Shown here one piece after another: positions 26,754 to 37,738 of a stretch of DNA of 64,000 bases (its first letter is position 1; the number at the start of each line of letters is the position of its first letter). Under the pieces are notes generated by a model that saw only the letters and a list, made by a program, of their open reading frames with translations, did not search any database and was not told the DNA's origin. The translations under genes and the position numbers were made by a program. This DNA comes from Verrucomicrobia bacterium Tous-C9LFEB. GTDB taxonomy: Bacteria > Acidobacteriota > Terriglobia > Terriglobales > Acidobacteriaceae. The stretch spans positions 1 to 64,000 of the forward strand of contig CAJCIP010000108.1 of assembly GCA_903970445.1 (NCBI GenBank), written 5' to 3'.

Positions 26754-28241
26754 TCAGCACTCAATGATGTTCAACGCCAATCCAGCAAGACTCGTTTCCT
26801 TATACCGCGACTGCATATCCATGCCCGTGCGGTACATCGTATCGATCACCTGATCGAGCGACACCTTGTGTATGCCCGGATCGTTGATCGCAAGCCGCGC
26901 GGCATTTACGGCCTTCACTGCACCCATTCCGTTACGCTCGATGCAGGGGATCTGCACGAGACCGCCGATTGGATCGCACGTCATGCCGAGGTTGTGTTCC
27001 ATTGCTATTTCAGCGGCGTGCTCGACAGCACTGTTATCACCACCGAGAGCTGCAACTAGGCCTCCAGCGGCCATCGAGCACGCCACGCCCACTTCGCCCT
27101 GGCAGCCGACCTCTGCGCCTGAGATGCTTGCGTTCTCCTTGTAGAGAATGCCTATCGCTGCTGCGGTGAGGAAGTAATTCAGCAGTCCCTGCTCTCGTTG
27201 TTCTGACGTTGCGTCCGAAGAAGCGTGATGAAGGTAGTAGTACGCGATTGCAGGAACCACACCGGCGGCTCCGTTGGTCGGTGCGGTAACAACACGGCCA
27301 CCGGCAGCGTTTTCTTCGTTCACCGCCATGGCGACGAGCGTCACAGAATCGAGCGGCGCCAGCGGATCGCGGGTCTTGCCTTCACCATCCAAACGTTCCA
27401 GCCGGCGCGCCAGCCCCGGTGCTCGACGGCGCACGTTCAATCCTCCCGGCAGCGTTCCTTCCGTGCGTATACCCCGCTCGATGCAGTCAGACATTACTCT
27501 CCAGATCGCTAGAATTGCCGCGCGTATTTGATCTTCTGGTTTCGATTGCTTGAGCGCTGTTGCATTTCCAGGACGCAATGGCGACAGGATTCGGTCTACG
27601 CGTCGCGCAACAGCGGGATCACCAAGCAGCGCGATCTCGTTCGCGAACACGATCTGCGCGATGCTGAGCTGGTGGTCGTCACCCAGCTGCAGCAATTCGG
27701 CCGCATTGCAAAAAGCATAGGGCACATCGCGCTTCTCACCGCTGCCCGCACCGGCGAATTCTGCTGCTGTGAGAACGAAGCCGCCGCCAACGGAGTAGTA
27801 GACCTGAGCGAACAAGTTGTTGCCATCATCATCCAGCAGAGCAAAACGCATCCCGTTTGGGTGCGTCGCGTGATCTGGATCGGGATACATCTGGTTTCGG
27901 TGAAAACGAAGATCATTCGCTGGATCGAAAACAACCGTGTGCGTGCCGAAAAGATTGAGGGTATGTTCCTCGCGCAGTATGTTCAATTTGTCGTCGATAG
28001 CATTTAGGTCGACAGTATCCGGCGACTCCTGCAGCAGGCCCATAAGGATTGCTCGATCGGTGCCGTGCCCGATCCCGGTCAGGGCCAACGACCCGTAAAG
28101 ATCGACCGTAATGCGCGAGCCGAATACATTCCTTCGTTCGAGCTCTCGGACGAAACTTAGCGCAGCACGCATGGGCCCGACGGTATGCGAGCTCGATGGG
28201 CCTATACCTATTTTGAACAATTCAAAGAAGCTGGTGTTCAC
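26754..28241 (-). CDS. sdaA: L-serine ammonia-lyase (iron-sulfur type)
   Basis: This 4Fe-4S enzyme converts serine to pyruvate and ammonia. The single chain of 495 residues carries the N-terminal SSSHTVGPM motif and the cluster cysteines in GCQGEVGVACSMA and NLGMTCDPIGGLVQIPCIERN, in the usual order for the one-chain bacterial form. It provides a PLP-independent serine drain, in addition to the PLP enzyme at 13768-14796. It is divergent from yifB with a 130-base gap. Confidence 0.93.
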   Translation of the reverse strand: MNTSFFELFKIGIGPSSSHTVGPMRAALSFVRELERRNVFGSRITVDLYGSLALTGIGHGTDRAILMGLLQESPDTVDLNAIDDKLNILREEHTLNLFGTHTVVFDPANDLRFHRNQMYPDPDHATHPNGMRFALLDDDGNNLFAQVYYSVGGGFVLTAAEFAGAGSGEKRDVPYAFCNAAELLQLGDDHQLSIAQIVFANEIALLGDPAVARRVDRILSPLRPGNATALKQSKPEDQIRAAILAIWRVMSDCIERGIRTEGTLPGGLNVRRRAPGLARRLERLDGEGKTRDPLAPLDSVTLVAMAVNEENAAGGRVVTAPTNGAAGVVPAIAYYYLHHASSDATSEQREQGLLNYFLTAAAIGILYKENASISGAEVGCQGEVGVACSMAAGGLVAALGGDNSAVEHAAEIAMEHNLGMTCDPIGGLVQIPCIERNGMGAVKAVNAARLAINDPGIHKVSLDQVIDTMYRTGMDMQSRYKETSLAGLALNIIEC

Positions 28242-28371
28242 GTTTCTCTTTCTTGGTTCCGTTGCTCATTGTAGGCGTGCAGGTCAGCCGGACGCCCTCA
28301 CCACACATTCGTAATGCCGGTGCTAGACTAGGCCGAATTTCCAACTCATCTATACGGGCTTTCGAAGGCAC

Positions 28372-29964
28372 ATGCTTTTCAAGACACGCAGCGCAGCCGT
28401 GTACGGCATTGACGCAAATATCATCGATGTAGAAGTCGACTTCTCAGGAGTGAAGACCAACGAGGAGCAGTTCGCCACTGTCGGTCTGCCTGATGCAGCC
28501 GTTCGCGAAAGTCGTGACCGCGTGCGTTCCGCAATCAAGAATTCCGGCTTCGATCTTCCGCCGACCCGGATCACCATCAACCTTGCTCCAGCCGATCTGA
28601 AGAAGGAAGGTTCGGGCTTTGATCTTCCGATCGCTATCGGCATCCTCGGCGCTTACGGGGGGCTCAGCATCCGCGATGTCAGCGACTTTGTTCTTGTTGG
28701 AGAACTCGGGCTCGATGGTTCACTGCGCGCGGTGCAGGGAATGCTTCCTATCGCCATCGCCGCGCGTACGGCGGGAATCCGCAATCTCGTGATCCCGGAA
28801 GCAAACGCACGCGAAGCCGCCGTGGTGGACGGAGTCAACGTATACCCGGTTCGCAGCCTGCTGGAAGTTCGTGAACTCTTGAACTCGGCTGATCCAGGAC
28901 CAATCATCGCAAATCCACTGGTCGTTGACTCGCGCACCCTGCTTGGCGAGACGCTGGACCTTGGACCGGACTTCAGCGATGTGCGCGGACAACACGTTGC
29001 GAAGCGCGCCCTCGAAGTAGCCGCAGCCGGTGGACACAACATCCTGATGATCGGACCGCCCGGCAGTGGCAAGACCATGCTCGCAAAGCGGCTGCCGTCA
29101 ATCCTTGCACCCTTGCGTTTCGAAGAAGCACTCGAGACAACAAAGATCCATTCTGTAGCGGGTGTCCTGAACACGGAAGAAGGGCTTGTGACACATCGCC
29201 CTTTCCGTTCGCCGCACCACACCATTTCAGACGCAGGCTTGATCGGCGGAGGCATGGTCCCGCGGCCCGGCGAGGTATCGCTGGCGAATAACGGCGTCCT
29301 TTTCCTGGACGAGCTGCCTGAGTTTCCGCGAAACGTGTTGGAAGTGTTGCGGCAACCGCTTGAAGATGGAATCGTTACGATTTCGCGTGCTGCGATGAGC
29401 CTGACCTTTCCGGCCCGCTTCATGCTGGCAGCCGCGATGAATCCCTGCCCATGCGGATACTTCAATGACAAGAGCCGGGACTGCATGTGCACTCCACCGA
29501 TGATCCAGCGGTACGTCAGTAAAGTCAGTGGGCCTCTGCTTGACCGCATCGACATCCACATTGAGGTGCCTGCGGTGCAGTACAAAGAGCTACGCGGAGG
29601 CAGCGCTGCCGAGGGCTCCGCGGAGATTCGTACGCGGGTCTTGGCTGCTCGCGAGCGGCAGCACGCACGCTTCCTGGAGGCAGGCGCACGAACGAAGGGC
29701 AGTAGCCGTGCTACGAGCCGGGCAGTCTATGCTAACGCGCAGATGACCACCCAGCAGATACGTATCCATTGCGAACTGGCGAGCGATGCCGAACGCTTGC
29801 TGGAGCGCGCCATGCAGCAGCAGGGTTTGAGCGCGAGAGCACACGATCGAATCCTAAAAGTAGCCCGCACTATCGCTGATCTGGAGAATGCGGACAGCAT
29901 TGCGGTGAAACATATTGCCGAGGCAATTCAATACCGCACCCTGGATCGCAGTTACTGGGCGTAG
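28372..29964 (+). CDS. YifB/ComM-type Mg-chelatase-like AAA ATPase
   Basis: The N-terminal ChlI-like beta domain ([20 protein letters not shown]) precedes an AAA+ module with Walker [21 protein letters not shown] and Walker [13 protein letters not shown] cysteine-bearing insert ([14 protein letters not shown]) and the C-terminal [12 protein letters not shown] helices follow. Homologues such as ComM act in branch migration during natural transformation. dprA is also present in this window. 530 residues, full length. Confidence 0.9.
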   Translation: MLFKTRSAAVYGIDANIIDVEVDFSGVKTNEEQFATVGLPDAAVRESRDRVRSAIKNSGFDLPPTRITINLAPADLKKEGSGFDLPIAIGILGAYGGLSIRDVSDFVLVGELGLDGSLRAVQGMLPIAIAARTAGIRNLVIPEANAREAAVVDGVNVYPVRSLLEVRELLNSADPGPIIANPLVVDSRTLLGETLDLGPDFSDVRGQHVAKRALEVAAAGGHNILMIGPPGSGKTMLAKRLPSILAPLRFEEALETTKIHSVAGVLNTEEGLVTHRPFRSPHHTISDAGLIGGGMVPRPGEVSLANNGVLFLDELPEFPRNVLEVLRQPLEDGIVTISRAAMSLTFPARFMLAAAMNPCPCGYFNDKSRDCMCTPPMIQRYVSKVSGPLLDRIDIHIEVPAVQYKELRGGSAAEGSAEIRTRVLAARERQHARFLEAGARTKGSSRATSRAVYANAQMTTQQIRIHCELASDAERLLERAMQQQGLSARAHDRILKVARTIADLENADSIAVKHIAEAIQYRTLDRSYWA

Positions 29965-30365
29965 GCCGGATCGTCTTTCAATGCCGACTTCGTTCGATAT
30001 CATCTTGCGCACGTGTACATGTAATTTGCATTGACCTGACTCTCTATCCGCGATAAGGTGCTTGAGGTAGTTCGGCGTTCTGTCTGCGGGTTTCGACCTG
30101 CAGCGCCACTGAAATCTGTTATTCCTAGCCCTTAGGCCAGCAAGCATGTCCACGCATTCGGCGTAGGGCTATGTTGTCTCCTGCTGTGCGTCCGCAGGAA
30201 CGGCGCGGCTCTAGAATTTCGAACATCTATGCGACCAGCGGCGGCTGAGTTGCGTCTAAACAAGTATTACCCGGCGACTTTGAGAACTGTATCCAGCGAG
30301 TGCCGGCCGCTTCTCAGGGCACAGCAAATCCGAGATGCCCAACAGAAAACCAAGGAGAAACGACT
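29965..30365 (+). other. 400-base leader region before rpoZ
   Basis: No gene is apparent. It holds the candidate promoter at 30031-30059 and a small inverted repeat near 30183-30197 (CTGCTGTGCGTCCGCAG). The AAGGAG ribosome site of rpoZ is at its end. Confidence 0.4.
30031..30059 (+). promoter_or_regulatory. Candidate sigma-70 promoter upstream of rpoZ-rho
   Basis: TTGACC (30031-30036) and TAAGGT (30054-30059) are 17 bases apart, the preferred spacing. If used, the leader to rpoZ would be about 300 bases. The -10 is a weak match. Confidence 0.35.
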
Positions 30366-30584
30366 ATGCGCTCAGATTTGATTTTTGGAGCACTCACGCA
30401 CGTGAATAACCGATATCAGCTTTGTCAACTCGCCTCGAAGGCGACTCGCAAGCTGCACAAGCCGAACACACGGCTGCAAGACACAACGAATGAAGTTCTC
30501 GACCGCTTCAAGGATACGGTTCCCATGGAAAATGGTGCTGAAACTGAAGTGGAGAGTACCGGCGTTGAGCGCCGCGCCGCCTAG
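30366..30584 (+). CDS. rpoZ: RNA polymerase omega subunit
   Basis: The 72-residue protein has the omega-family core NNRYQLCQLASKATRKLHKP, matching the NRFxLVxxAxxRARQL pattern, in the first 35 residues and then a short acidic tail. Omega helps assemble RNA polymerase and forms part of a ppGpp site in other phyla. The ATG at 30366 is preceded by AAGGAG with good spacing, which decides the start over an in-frame ATG at 30300. rho follows by 223 bases on the same strand. Confidence 0.8.
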   Translation: MRSDLIFGALTHVNNRYQLCQLASKATRKLHKPNTRLQDTTNEVLDRFKDTVPMENGAETEVESTGVERRAA

Positions 30585-30624
30585 GCATTGTCCGTGACAA
30601 CCTAAAACTGAACCCTCCTCCCAA

Positions 30625-30663
30625 AAGGCTGGAAATTTTCAGCATCGAAGATTCTCCAGCCTT
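30625..30663 (+). promoter_or_regulatory. Hairpin in the rho leader
   Basis: AAGGCTGGA and TCCAGCCTT form a 9-base stem around a 21-base loop, 145 bases before the rho ATG. It could attenuate transcription or stabilise the leader. Rho leaders are often autoregulated, but nothing here proves it. Confidence 0.3.
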
Positions 30664-30807
30664 CGGTCTGATAAACTTGCCGTAACAACTCTGCAGCACC
30701 CCCTAAACTCCTTGTGCTACCTGCTCCCTGCCGGTTTCTCTCCGTAGCGCGGAGTCTCCAGTACCCCTCCTGCACCATTCCCGACAATCAAGAGTTAAGA
30801 CACTTAC

Positions 30808-32058
<1,251 letters not shown>

Positions 32059-32156
32059 GTTGGTTTAACGACAGCCGCCTAGGCAATAGGACGCATCGCG
32101 AGGACTGCGCCCTGCCTTTTCAGGCTCATAGCGGAAGCTGGGCCGAGTGAGCGCTT

Positions 32157-32765
32157 ATGGACTTCAGTGGTGCGTCAATCACATCATTTCTCATCGCCGT
32201 TAGCTTCTCGGCGGGACTTAACGTTTATGCCACGATAGCAACACTTGGCCTGCTGAGTCGTTTTGACTTTGTAACCCTGCCGCCCGGCTTACATCTGCAA
32301 GCAACGTGGGTCATCGTAGTTGCTGTGCTGCTTTTTGGCGTGGAGTTTGTTGCTGACAAGGTTCCGGTTTTGGACGTTGTATGGAGCGCGGCGCATACCT
32401 TCATCCGAATACCGCTTGCTGCGCTCTTGGCCTTCAACAGCGCACAGCAGTTCCCGATGCAGACTCGCCTGCTGATCACCTTGGCGGGAGCCGCTGTTGC
32501 TGGAGTAGCGCACGGATCAAAAACAGCCGCGAGGACAGCGGTAACAGCGTCTCCCGAGCCGGTATCGAATGCGGCTTTTAGTACAGTCGAGGACGCCGGT
32601 GCGGTGGCGCTTACGTGGTTAGCGACGAAGCATCCGTATGCAGCCGGGATGATTGCGACGATTGCTCTGGTCGGATGCCTTCTCTTGATTCGCTACATCG
32701 TGCGTTGGTTGCGCGCCACGATCAAGCGACTAGAACAGCGGATCAAGCCCTCTCTCAAGAACTGA
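32157..32765 (+). CDS. DUF4126 membrane protein
   Basis: A 202-residue membrane protein with four or five helices (SFLIAVSFSAGLNVYATIAT, a VIVVAVLLFGVEFVADKVPV helix, TLAGAAVAGVAHGSKTAA). The SAGLNVYATIATLGLLSRF start and the VPVLDVVWSAAHTFIR segment are typical of DUF4126. Function not known. It follows rho by 98 bases and may be read through from it. Confidence 0.82.
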   Translation: MDFSGASITSFLIAVSFSAGLNVYATIATLGLLSRFDFVTLPPGLHLQATWVIVVAVLLFGVEFVADKVPVLDVVWSAAHTFIRIPLAALLAFNSAQQFPMQTRLLITLAGAAVAGVAHGSKTAARTAVTASPEPVSNAAFSTVEDAGAVALTWLATKHPYAAGMIATIALVGCLLLIRYIVRWLRATIKRLEQRIKPSLKN

Positions 32766-32797
32766 GAAGATCATAGATTGTCTCTTTCGGACCGCGG

Positions 32798-33511
32798 TTA
32801 GTACCCGTTTGCCACCAGGTATTCATTGGTAAGCCACTCGCCGCGCAGGGCGGGCGTTGTTTCAGCGTGCGGCACCGCTTGCGAGAGGATCGGCGGTGCG
32901 CTCTTCCTTGCATACTTCGACAGAGCATCCGTTTCGATGTTTACCTTCGAACCAGCGAGCAAGCTTCGAAGGTTCGTCGAGTTATAGGTATGCGGGATGA
33001 CTGCAACCTCCACGTGCTGCCCTTCTAGCTTTGCGACAGTCAGGCTGATGCCATCGATTGTGATGGAGCCCTGCGGGATGACGGCATTCTCCAGTTCAGC
33101 GGGTATCTCAACGACGAGCCGCCAGTCCGTGTAATCGATTGCCGTGGGATGTAATGGCGTCAGTGACACGAGTGTTCCAGTTCCATCTACATGCCCTTGC
33201 ACAATATGGCCGCCGAGCGGCGCACCCGCTGGTGTCGGCAGCTCCAGGTTGACTAACGATCCAGGCAAAAGCTGTGAGAGCGTCGTTCGCTGAATCGTCT
33301 CTTCAGCCAAATCCGCAGCAAATCGATCAGGGTGTGGCTGGTCCTCTGCTTCCATCGTGACTGCCGTAAGGCAAACCCCGTTGACTGCAATGCTGTCGCC
33401 GATAGTCCAACGTCCTGCAAACTGTGGAGCGGACACGATCATGCGTGTTCCACCTGACGTTGGCCGTAAGGCAAGCACCGTTCCCGTGGTTTGAATGAGG
33501 CCGGTAAACAT
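32798..33511 (-). CDS. ribE: Riboflavin synthase alpha chain
   Basis: This enzyme joins two lumazine molecules into riboflavin. It starts MFTGLIQTTGTV and contains two similar beta-barrel halves (GDSIAVNGVCLTAV and GSITIDGISLTVAKL), each with the substrate loop. 237 residues, slightly longer than average from a C-terminal tail after DALSKYARK. It lies 4 bases downstream of ribD in the same operon. No FMN riboswitch was found upstream. Confidence 0.94.
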   Translation of the reverse strand: MFTGLIQTTGTVLALRPTSGGTRMIVSAPQFAGRWTIGDSIAVNGVCLTAVTMEAEDQPHPDRFAADLAEETIQRTTLSQLLPGSLVNLELPTPAGAPLGGHIVQGHVDGTGTLVSLTPLHPTAIDYTDWRLVVEIPAELENAVIPQGSITIDGISLTVAKLEGQHVEVAVIPHTYNSTNLRSLLAGSKVNIETDALSKYARKSAPPILSQAVPHAETTPALRGEWLTNEYLVANGY

Positions 33512-33515
33512 GCAT

Positions 33516-34718
33516 CTAGGCTATCAGTGGCGCCCTCAGTTCTGTGTGAGGCCAATCCCAGGGATCATGGAGATACCCCGACACTTTCACGTCCTCGCGT
33601 GTTGATCCTTCGGCATGGGGAAATGTTTCACGCGTAACGTGGGTCAATGATTGCTGCAACGCGTAGGGCGAAGCGATAGCGCCGGCGAAGGGCACTGACC
33701 CGTGTCCGAGCTCTACGTCGCTGTAGTAGAGCGCTACCTTGTCTACAAGCCCGGATGCAAGAAAGCTTTCGTTAACGGTAGAACCGGCTTCTACCAAGAC
33801 GTTGCGCACCCCTCGATCTTGCAAGGCCTTCAGAACGGACGGTAAGTCCGCTCTACCGCCCGAATTCGCGACGCGAAGTACTTCCACCCCGGCGGATTCG
33901 AGTGCCTCCGTCACAGCCTCAGGAGCAAAGCGGGACGCAATGATCAGCACGTCGCGCTCCGCGCCCTTCACCAAAGCTGAAGCTGGAGGAGTGCGAAGCC
34001 GTGAATCCAGAATGACTCGAAGTAGCGGCTTCCGGCGAGGCAGTTCGGTTCTATCTGTGAGACAAGGATCATCCGCGAGAATCGTCCCCACGCCCGTGAG
34101 AATGGCATCGGAAGCATGGCGAAGCTTCTGAACATCTGCACGGGCTGCTTCGCCCGTTAGCCAATGAGGATGAGTCACGCTTCGGCTCAACGGCGGTGGT
34201 GCTAGGTACCCGTCAAGGGAAACTGCAGCTTTCAGCGTGACGAATGGACGACCGTGCTGGATGGAAAACGCGAAAGCATCATTGAGTCGGCGCGCTGCTA
34301 ATGCGAGGGGTGAAGCAGCGTCGACCACATCGACAGTCACGCCACCATCTCGCAGGCTGCCGATTCCTTTTCCGCTTACCAAGGGATTGGGATCGACGGT
34401 AGCAACGACGCAGCGCTCCACTCCTGCTGCAACCAGCGCTGCCGCACATGGACCCGTGCGGCCATAATGCGCACAGGGTTCTAACGTGACGTAGGCAGTT
34501 GCATTCGCGGCGGAAAGCCCCTCCGAGGCCGTCTGCTTGAGTGCAGCTATTTCAGCGTGGTCGCTTTCGTCATAGAAGTGTGCACCCTCACCTAAAACAG
34601 CTCCGTCCCGCACGAGCACACAACCGACCGTAGGGTTCGGCGACGCGAACGCTGTCGCGTTCCGTGCAAGCTCTAGCGCACGCTGTAGGTAACGTTCATC
34701 ACTCGACAGGATCCGCAT
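33516..34718 (-). CDS. ribD: Bifunctional riboflavin deaminase/reductase RibD
   Basis: Catalyses the second and third steps from GTP to riboflavin. The N-terminal zinc deaminase has HAE at 54-56 and TLEPCAHYGRTGPC with Cys81 and Cys90. The C-terminal reductase domain shows VTLKAAVSLDGYLA and the substrate residues near GSTVNESFL. 400 residues. It is transcribed with ribE; ribA/B and ribH are not in the window. Confidence 0.95.
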   Translation of the reverse strand: MRILSSDERYLQRALELARNATAFASPNPTVGCVLVRDGAVLGEGAHFYDESDHAEIAALKQTASEGLSAANATAYVTLEPCAHYGRTGPCAAALVAAGVERCVVATVDPNPLVSGKGIGSLRDGGVTVDVVDAASPLALAARRLNDAFAFSIQHGRPFVTLKAAVSLDGYLAPPPLSRSVTHPHWLTGEAARADVQKLRHASDAILTGVGTILADDPCLTDRTELPRRKPLLRVILDSRLRTPPASALVKGAERDVLIIASRFAPEAVTEALESAGVEVLRVANSGGRADLPSVLKALQDRGVRNVLVEAGSTVNESFLASGLVDKVALYYSDVELGHGSVPFAGAIASPYALQQSLTHVTRETFPHAEGSTREDVKVSGYLHDPWDWPHTELRAPLIA

Positions 34719-34894
34719 CCACCATCAGCATAGACGGCTTCGGTCTTCTGCAAACCTACAGTGGCAGACACTGGGGTGGTGAACACCGGCTGATCGTTTG
34801 CGATCGCTTCCGGCTGATTGATGGCATGTTGTTTGGTAGACGCGTGGCAGAAGGAGAAGATTGCGGTAAAGAGTGCGGCAAGGATCGCGTGCAT
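34673..34894 (-). CDS. Possible small exported protein overlapping ribD
   Basis: This 73-codon frame begins with a plausible signal peptide (MHAILAALFTAIFSFCHAST) and contains CGSC. It overlaps the ribD 5' end by 46 bases in another frame and has no clear ribosome site, so it could be spurious. No family recognised. Confidence 0.3.
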   Translation of the reverse strand: MHAILAALFTAIFSFCHASTKQHAINQPEAIANDQPVFTTPVSATVGLQKTEAVYADGGCGSCRVMNVTYSVR

Positions 34895-35063
34895 GGCAGT
34901 TTCTCGATCGCTGGATTGTGGACCTTGCCCTTAGTGGGACAAGAACAGGGTCGCTGCTTCCACGAGAGATTTGAATGCGCGTTTCCGGGCATCCGGCTAG
35001 ACGAGCAGGGAGGTGGAGCTCCCATTTCGTGTGATTACCGGTTACGAAGGTAAGTTGCCTTGC
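34895..35063. other. Gap between the ribD region and ftsY
   Basis: Between 34719 and 35063 the only frame with any coding sign is the small one at 34673-34894. I looked here for the conserved core of an FMN riboswitch on the minus strand and did not see it. Confidence 0.4.
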
Positions 35064-36074
35064 TTAGCCGAGAAGTGACTCGACGAAAGATTCGGGATCA
35101 AACGGGACGAGGTCCGTCATCTTCTCACCGGTGCCGGCGTAGAGAACCGGCAAGCCAAGTTCGCGAGCGATTGCCACGACAACGCCGCCCTTCGCTGTTC
35201 CGTCCAGTTTCGTCAGAATGATCCCTGTGACTCGTGCGGCTTCTGTAAAGAGTCTTGCTTGCTGAAGTCCGTTCTGACCAGTCGTGGCGTCCATCACAAG
35301 CAGAGTCTGGTGCGGTGCGCCTGGAACCAGTCGGTCTGCGGTCCGCCACATCTTATCGAGTTCCTTCATCAGATCGCTCTTCGTGTGCAGGCGGCCAGCG
35401 GTGTCCACGATGAGAATGTCGGTGGCGCGCGCTTTTGCCGCAGTCAGAGCGTCGAAAAGTGCTGCCGATGGATCTCCACCCTGCTTGGTCTTGATGAGAC
35501 CCACGCCGGATCGTTGTGACCAAACCTCCAGCTGCTCGATCGCAGCCGCACGAAAGGTATCTGCGGCGCACAGCAGGACGCTTGTACCCTGCTCCCTGTA
35601 CATCGCTGCCAGCTTGCCGGTGGTGGTGGTCTTGCCGGTGCCGTTCACGCCGACCATCATGATGACTTCAGGCGGCGCGGACGGATGGCTCACAGGTTTG
35701 GAAACAGAATCCAAGATGCGCCGGATTTCCAGCTTCAGCAGGCGTTTTAGTTCGGCGCCATCACTGATGCCCCCACGCAGAGCACGCTCGCGCAGGCTCG
35801 TAATGATTTCGTTCGTTGTGACTGCGCCGATGTCGCACGCGAGCAGCGCGAACTCAAGATCATCCAGCGAACTCTCGTCGATTTCGCGGGTGAGCGCGAC
35901 AACACCCGCGATGGAGTCGGAAAGGCTCTCGCGCGTGCGAGTTACAGCCTGCTTCATGCGCTCGAACAAGCCGCGCTTAGAAGGTTGTGATTCTTGACCT
36001 AGCGCACTTACGGAGGAATCGTCGGCAGGCTGCGCGTTTTCTTTGTCGCGCTTGCCGAAAATAGAGAAAGCCAT
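35064..36074 (-). CDS. ftsY: Signal recognition particle receptor FtsY
   Basis: The GTPase that docks SRP-ribosome complexes at the membrane. An acidic N-terminal stretch is followed by the NG domain: G1 [31 protein letters not shown], and [12 protein letters not shown] with the guanine-specific TKLD. I start at 36074 ([13 protein letters not shown]); an in-frame ATG at 36098 would add eight residues. 336 residues. Its partner RNA, the SRP RNA, is at 50070-50167. gpsA ends 27 bases upstream. Confidence 0.95.
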   Translation of the reverse strand: MAFSIFGKRDKENAQPADDSSVSALGQESQPSKRGLFERMKQAVTRTRESLSDSIAGVVALTREIDESSLDDLEFALLACDIGAVTTNEIITSLRERALRGGISDGAELKRLLKLEIRRILDSVSKPVSHPSAPPEVIMMVGVNGTGKTTTTGKLAAMYREQGTSVLLCAADTFRAAAIEQLEVWSQRSGVGLIKTKQGGDPSAALFDALTAAKARATDILIVDTAGRLHTKSDLMKELDKMWRTADRLVPGAPHQTLLVMDATTGQNGLQQARLFTEAARVTGIILTKLDGTAKGGVVVAIARELGLPVLYAGTGEKMTDLVPFDPESFVESLLG

Positions 36075-36101
36075 CGGTTTCCAGTTTACTGGAGACAATC
36101 G

Positions 36102-37094
36102 CTACTCGGTGCGTCCAGGCCGGGACATCAACTCGCGGATTGCATCCCGTGGACTCCTGTCTTCATGCAGAATGGCCGCCATCTGTTCGGTAATTGGCAT
36201 TTCGACGCCGTGCCGCCCCGCCAGGCCGAGCGCCGCTGTCGTGCTGCGCACACCCTCAGCCACTTTGCCGTTCAATCCAGCGAGAATTTCAGCGAGCTTT
36301 CGGCCTTTACCAAGTTCGACGCCGACGGCACGATTGCGCGAAAGACCACCAGTGCAGGTTAAAACCAGATCGCCGATTCCGGAGAGACCGGAGAGCGTCT
36401 CCTTGCGCCCGCCGCAGGCGATGGCGAGACGCGTCATCTCCGCGATACCTCGTGTAATCAAGGCGGCTGCCGCGTTGTTGCCAAGCTCTAAACCTGCGAC
36501 CACGCCGGCCGCGAGAGCGATGACATTCTTCAATGCGCCGCCGAGCTCTGTTCCGACAACATCTTCATTGCGATACACCCGCAAGGACGGCGAGGTGAAC
36601 TCGTCTTGCAAGAACTTTCCAATCTGGGGATCAGCGATCGCGATCGTGATCGCCGTAGGCATCGCCGCAGCGACTTCCTGCGCGAACGATGGCCCTCCTA
36701 GCGTGCCGATAGGGTTATCGCACAGTGCTTCCATCACCTGTGACATGCGAAGAAACGTTTTCTCTTCGATACCCTTGCTGGCGGAAAGCAGAACCTGATC
36801 GGGCTTCAGTCCGGGCGCGATCTCCTTCACCACTTCGCGTAGGTTCTGTGATGGCGTCACGCACAGAACGATCTTCGCTCCGTCGATCGCGCTCGACAGT
36901 TTCGAGGTGACCTGAACGTTTTCCGGCAGCGGGAAGCCGGGCAGGTAACGCAGGTTTTCACCAACGTCTGCCAATTCTTCCGCATGTGAAGGCGAGTGTG
37001 CCCATATGCAGACATCATGGCCGCCGCGTCGTGCGAGCGAAAGCGCGAGCGCGGTTCCCCAGGATCCAGCACCGATCACTCCAATGCGGCTCAT
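36102..37094 (-). CDS. gpsA: NAD(P)-dependent glycerol-3-phosphate dehydrogenase
   Basis: Makes sn-glycerol-3-phosphate from dihydroxyacetone phosphate for phospholipid synthesis. The Rossmann start is IGVIGAGSWGTALALSLARRG; the catalytic lysine region is GGALKNVIALAAG, and the signature GLSGIGDLVLTCTGGLSRN follows. 330 residues, full length. The gene overlaps plsY by 4 bases (ATGA), so the first two steps of phospholipid synthesis are translationally coupled. Confidence 0.96.
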   Translation of the reverse strand: MSRIGVIGAGSWGTALALSLARRGGHDVCIWAHSPSHAEELADVGENLRYLPGFPLPENVQVTSKLSSAIDGAKIVLCVTPSQNLREVVKEIAPGLKPDQVLLSASKGIEEKTFLRMSQVMEALCDNPIGTLGGPSFAQEVAAAMPTAITIAIADPQIGKFLQDEFTSPSLRVYRNEDVVGTELGGALKNVIALAAGVVAGLELGNNAAAALITRGIAEMTRLAIACGGRKETLSGLSGIGDLVLTCTGGLSRNRAVGVELGKGRKLAEILAGLNGKVAEGVRSTTAALGLAGRHGVEMPITEQMAAILHEDRSPRDAIRELMSRPGRTE

Positions 37095-37702
37095 GTGGCT
37101 ACCTTCTCTTTCTTTCCGCCAAATTTGCTTTCAGTTCCCATGAGCAAACGAGCGATGTTGCTGTGATGTTTGACGATGACCACGAACGAGATAAAGCCAA
37201 AGCTAAGCACGATGTTCCATGCGTGAGAAAAATGCCATGCAAAGAACGGAACGGACGCCGCGCCAAGAACGGAAGCGAGTGAGATGTAGCGGGTTGTGAA
37301 GGCAATTACAAGAAAGACGAAAAGCGCACAGGCTGCTGTTGGCGGTGAAAGCGCTAGAAAGACACCAAGTGCGGATGCAACGCCCTTGCCGCCTTTGAAG
37401 CGAAGCCACACGGGGAAAATGTGTCCCATCACCGCAACGACTCCGGCAGCAGCAGCAAGATCTGAGTTGCCTGGTGCTATTTGCTTCGCAATGATGACAG
37501 CTATGAGAGCCTTGAGAAGATCCAACACTAATGTTGCAACTCCGAGACCTTTAGCGCCGGAACGCGCAACATTCGTGGCGCCGATGTTGCCGCTGCCGGT
37601 TGTACGGATGTCTTCCTTACGAAAGAAGCGAACGAGCAGATATCCGAACGGAACTGATCCGAGCAGGTAAGCAATACAGAGAACAAGGATCCAAAGCTTC
37701 AT
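37091..37702 (-). CDS. plsY: Acyl-phosphate:glycerol-3-phosphate acyltransferase PlsY
   Basis: A membrane acyltransferase that makes lysophosphatidic acid from acyl-phosphate. The product starts with a membrane helix leading to LLGSVPFGYLL, then TTGSGNIGATNVARSG, and later FKGGKGVASALG, the three PlsY motifs. 203 residues. It precedes gpsA on the minus strand with a 4-base overlap. Confidence 0.95.
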   Translation of the reverse strand: MKLWILVLCIAYLLGSVPFGYLLVRFFRKEDIRTTGSGNIGATNVARSGAKGLGVATLVLDLLKALIAVIIAKQIAPGNSDLAAAAGVVAVMGHIFPVWLRFKGGKGVASALGVFLALSPPTAACALFVFLVIAFTTRYISLASVLGAASVPFFAWHFSHAWNIVLSFGFISFVVIVKHHSNIARLLMGTESKFGGKKEKVAT

Positions 37703-37738
37703 GTCGTCCCGGTTGAGTGTAGCAAGGCGTGGCGCTGC

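Noticed and set aside
34719-35063. Possible FMN riboswitch upstream of ribD
   Set aside because: The conserved core sequences of the element are not present on the minus strand here.
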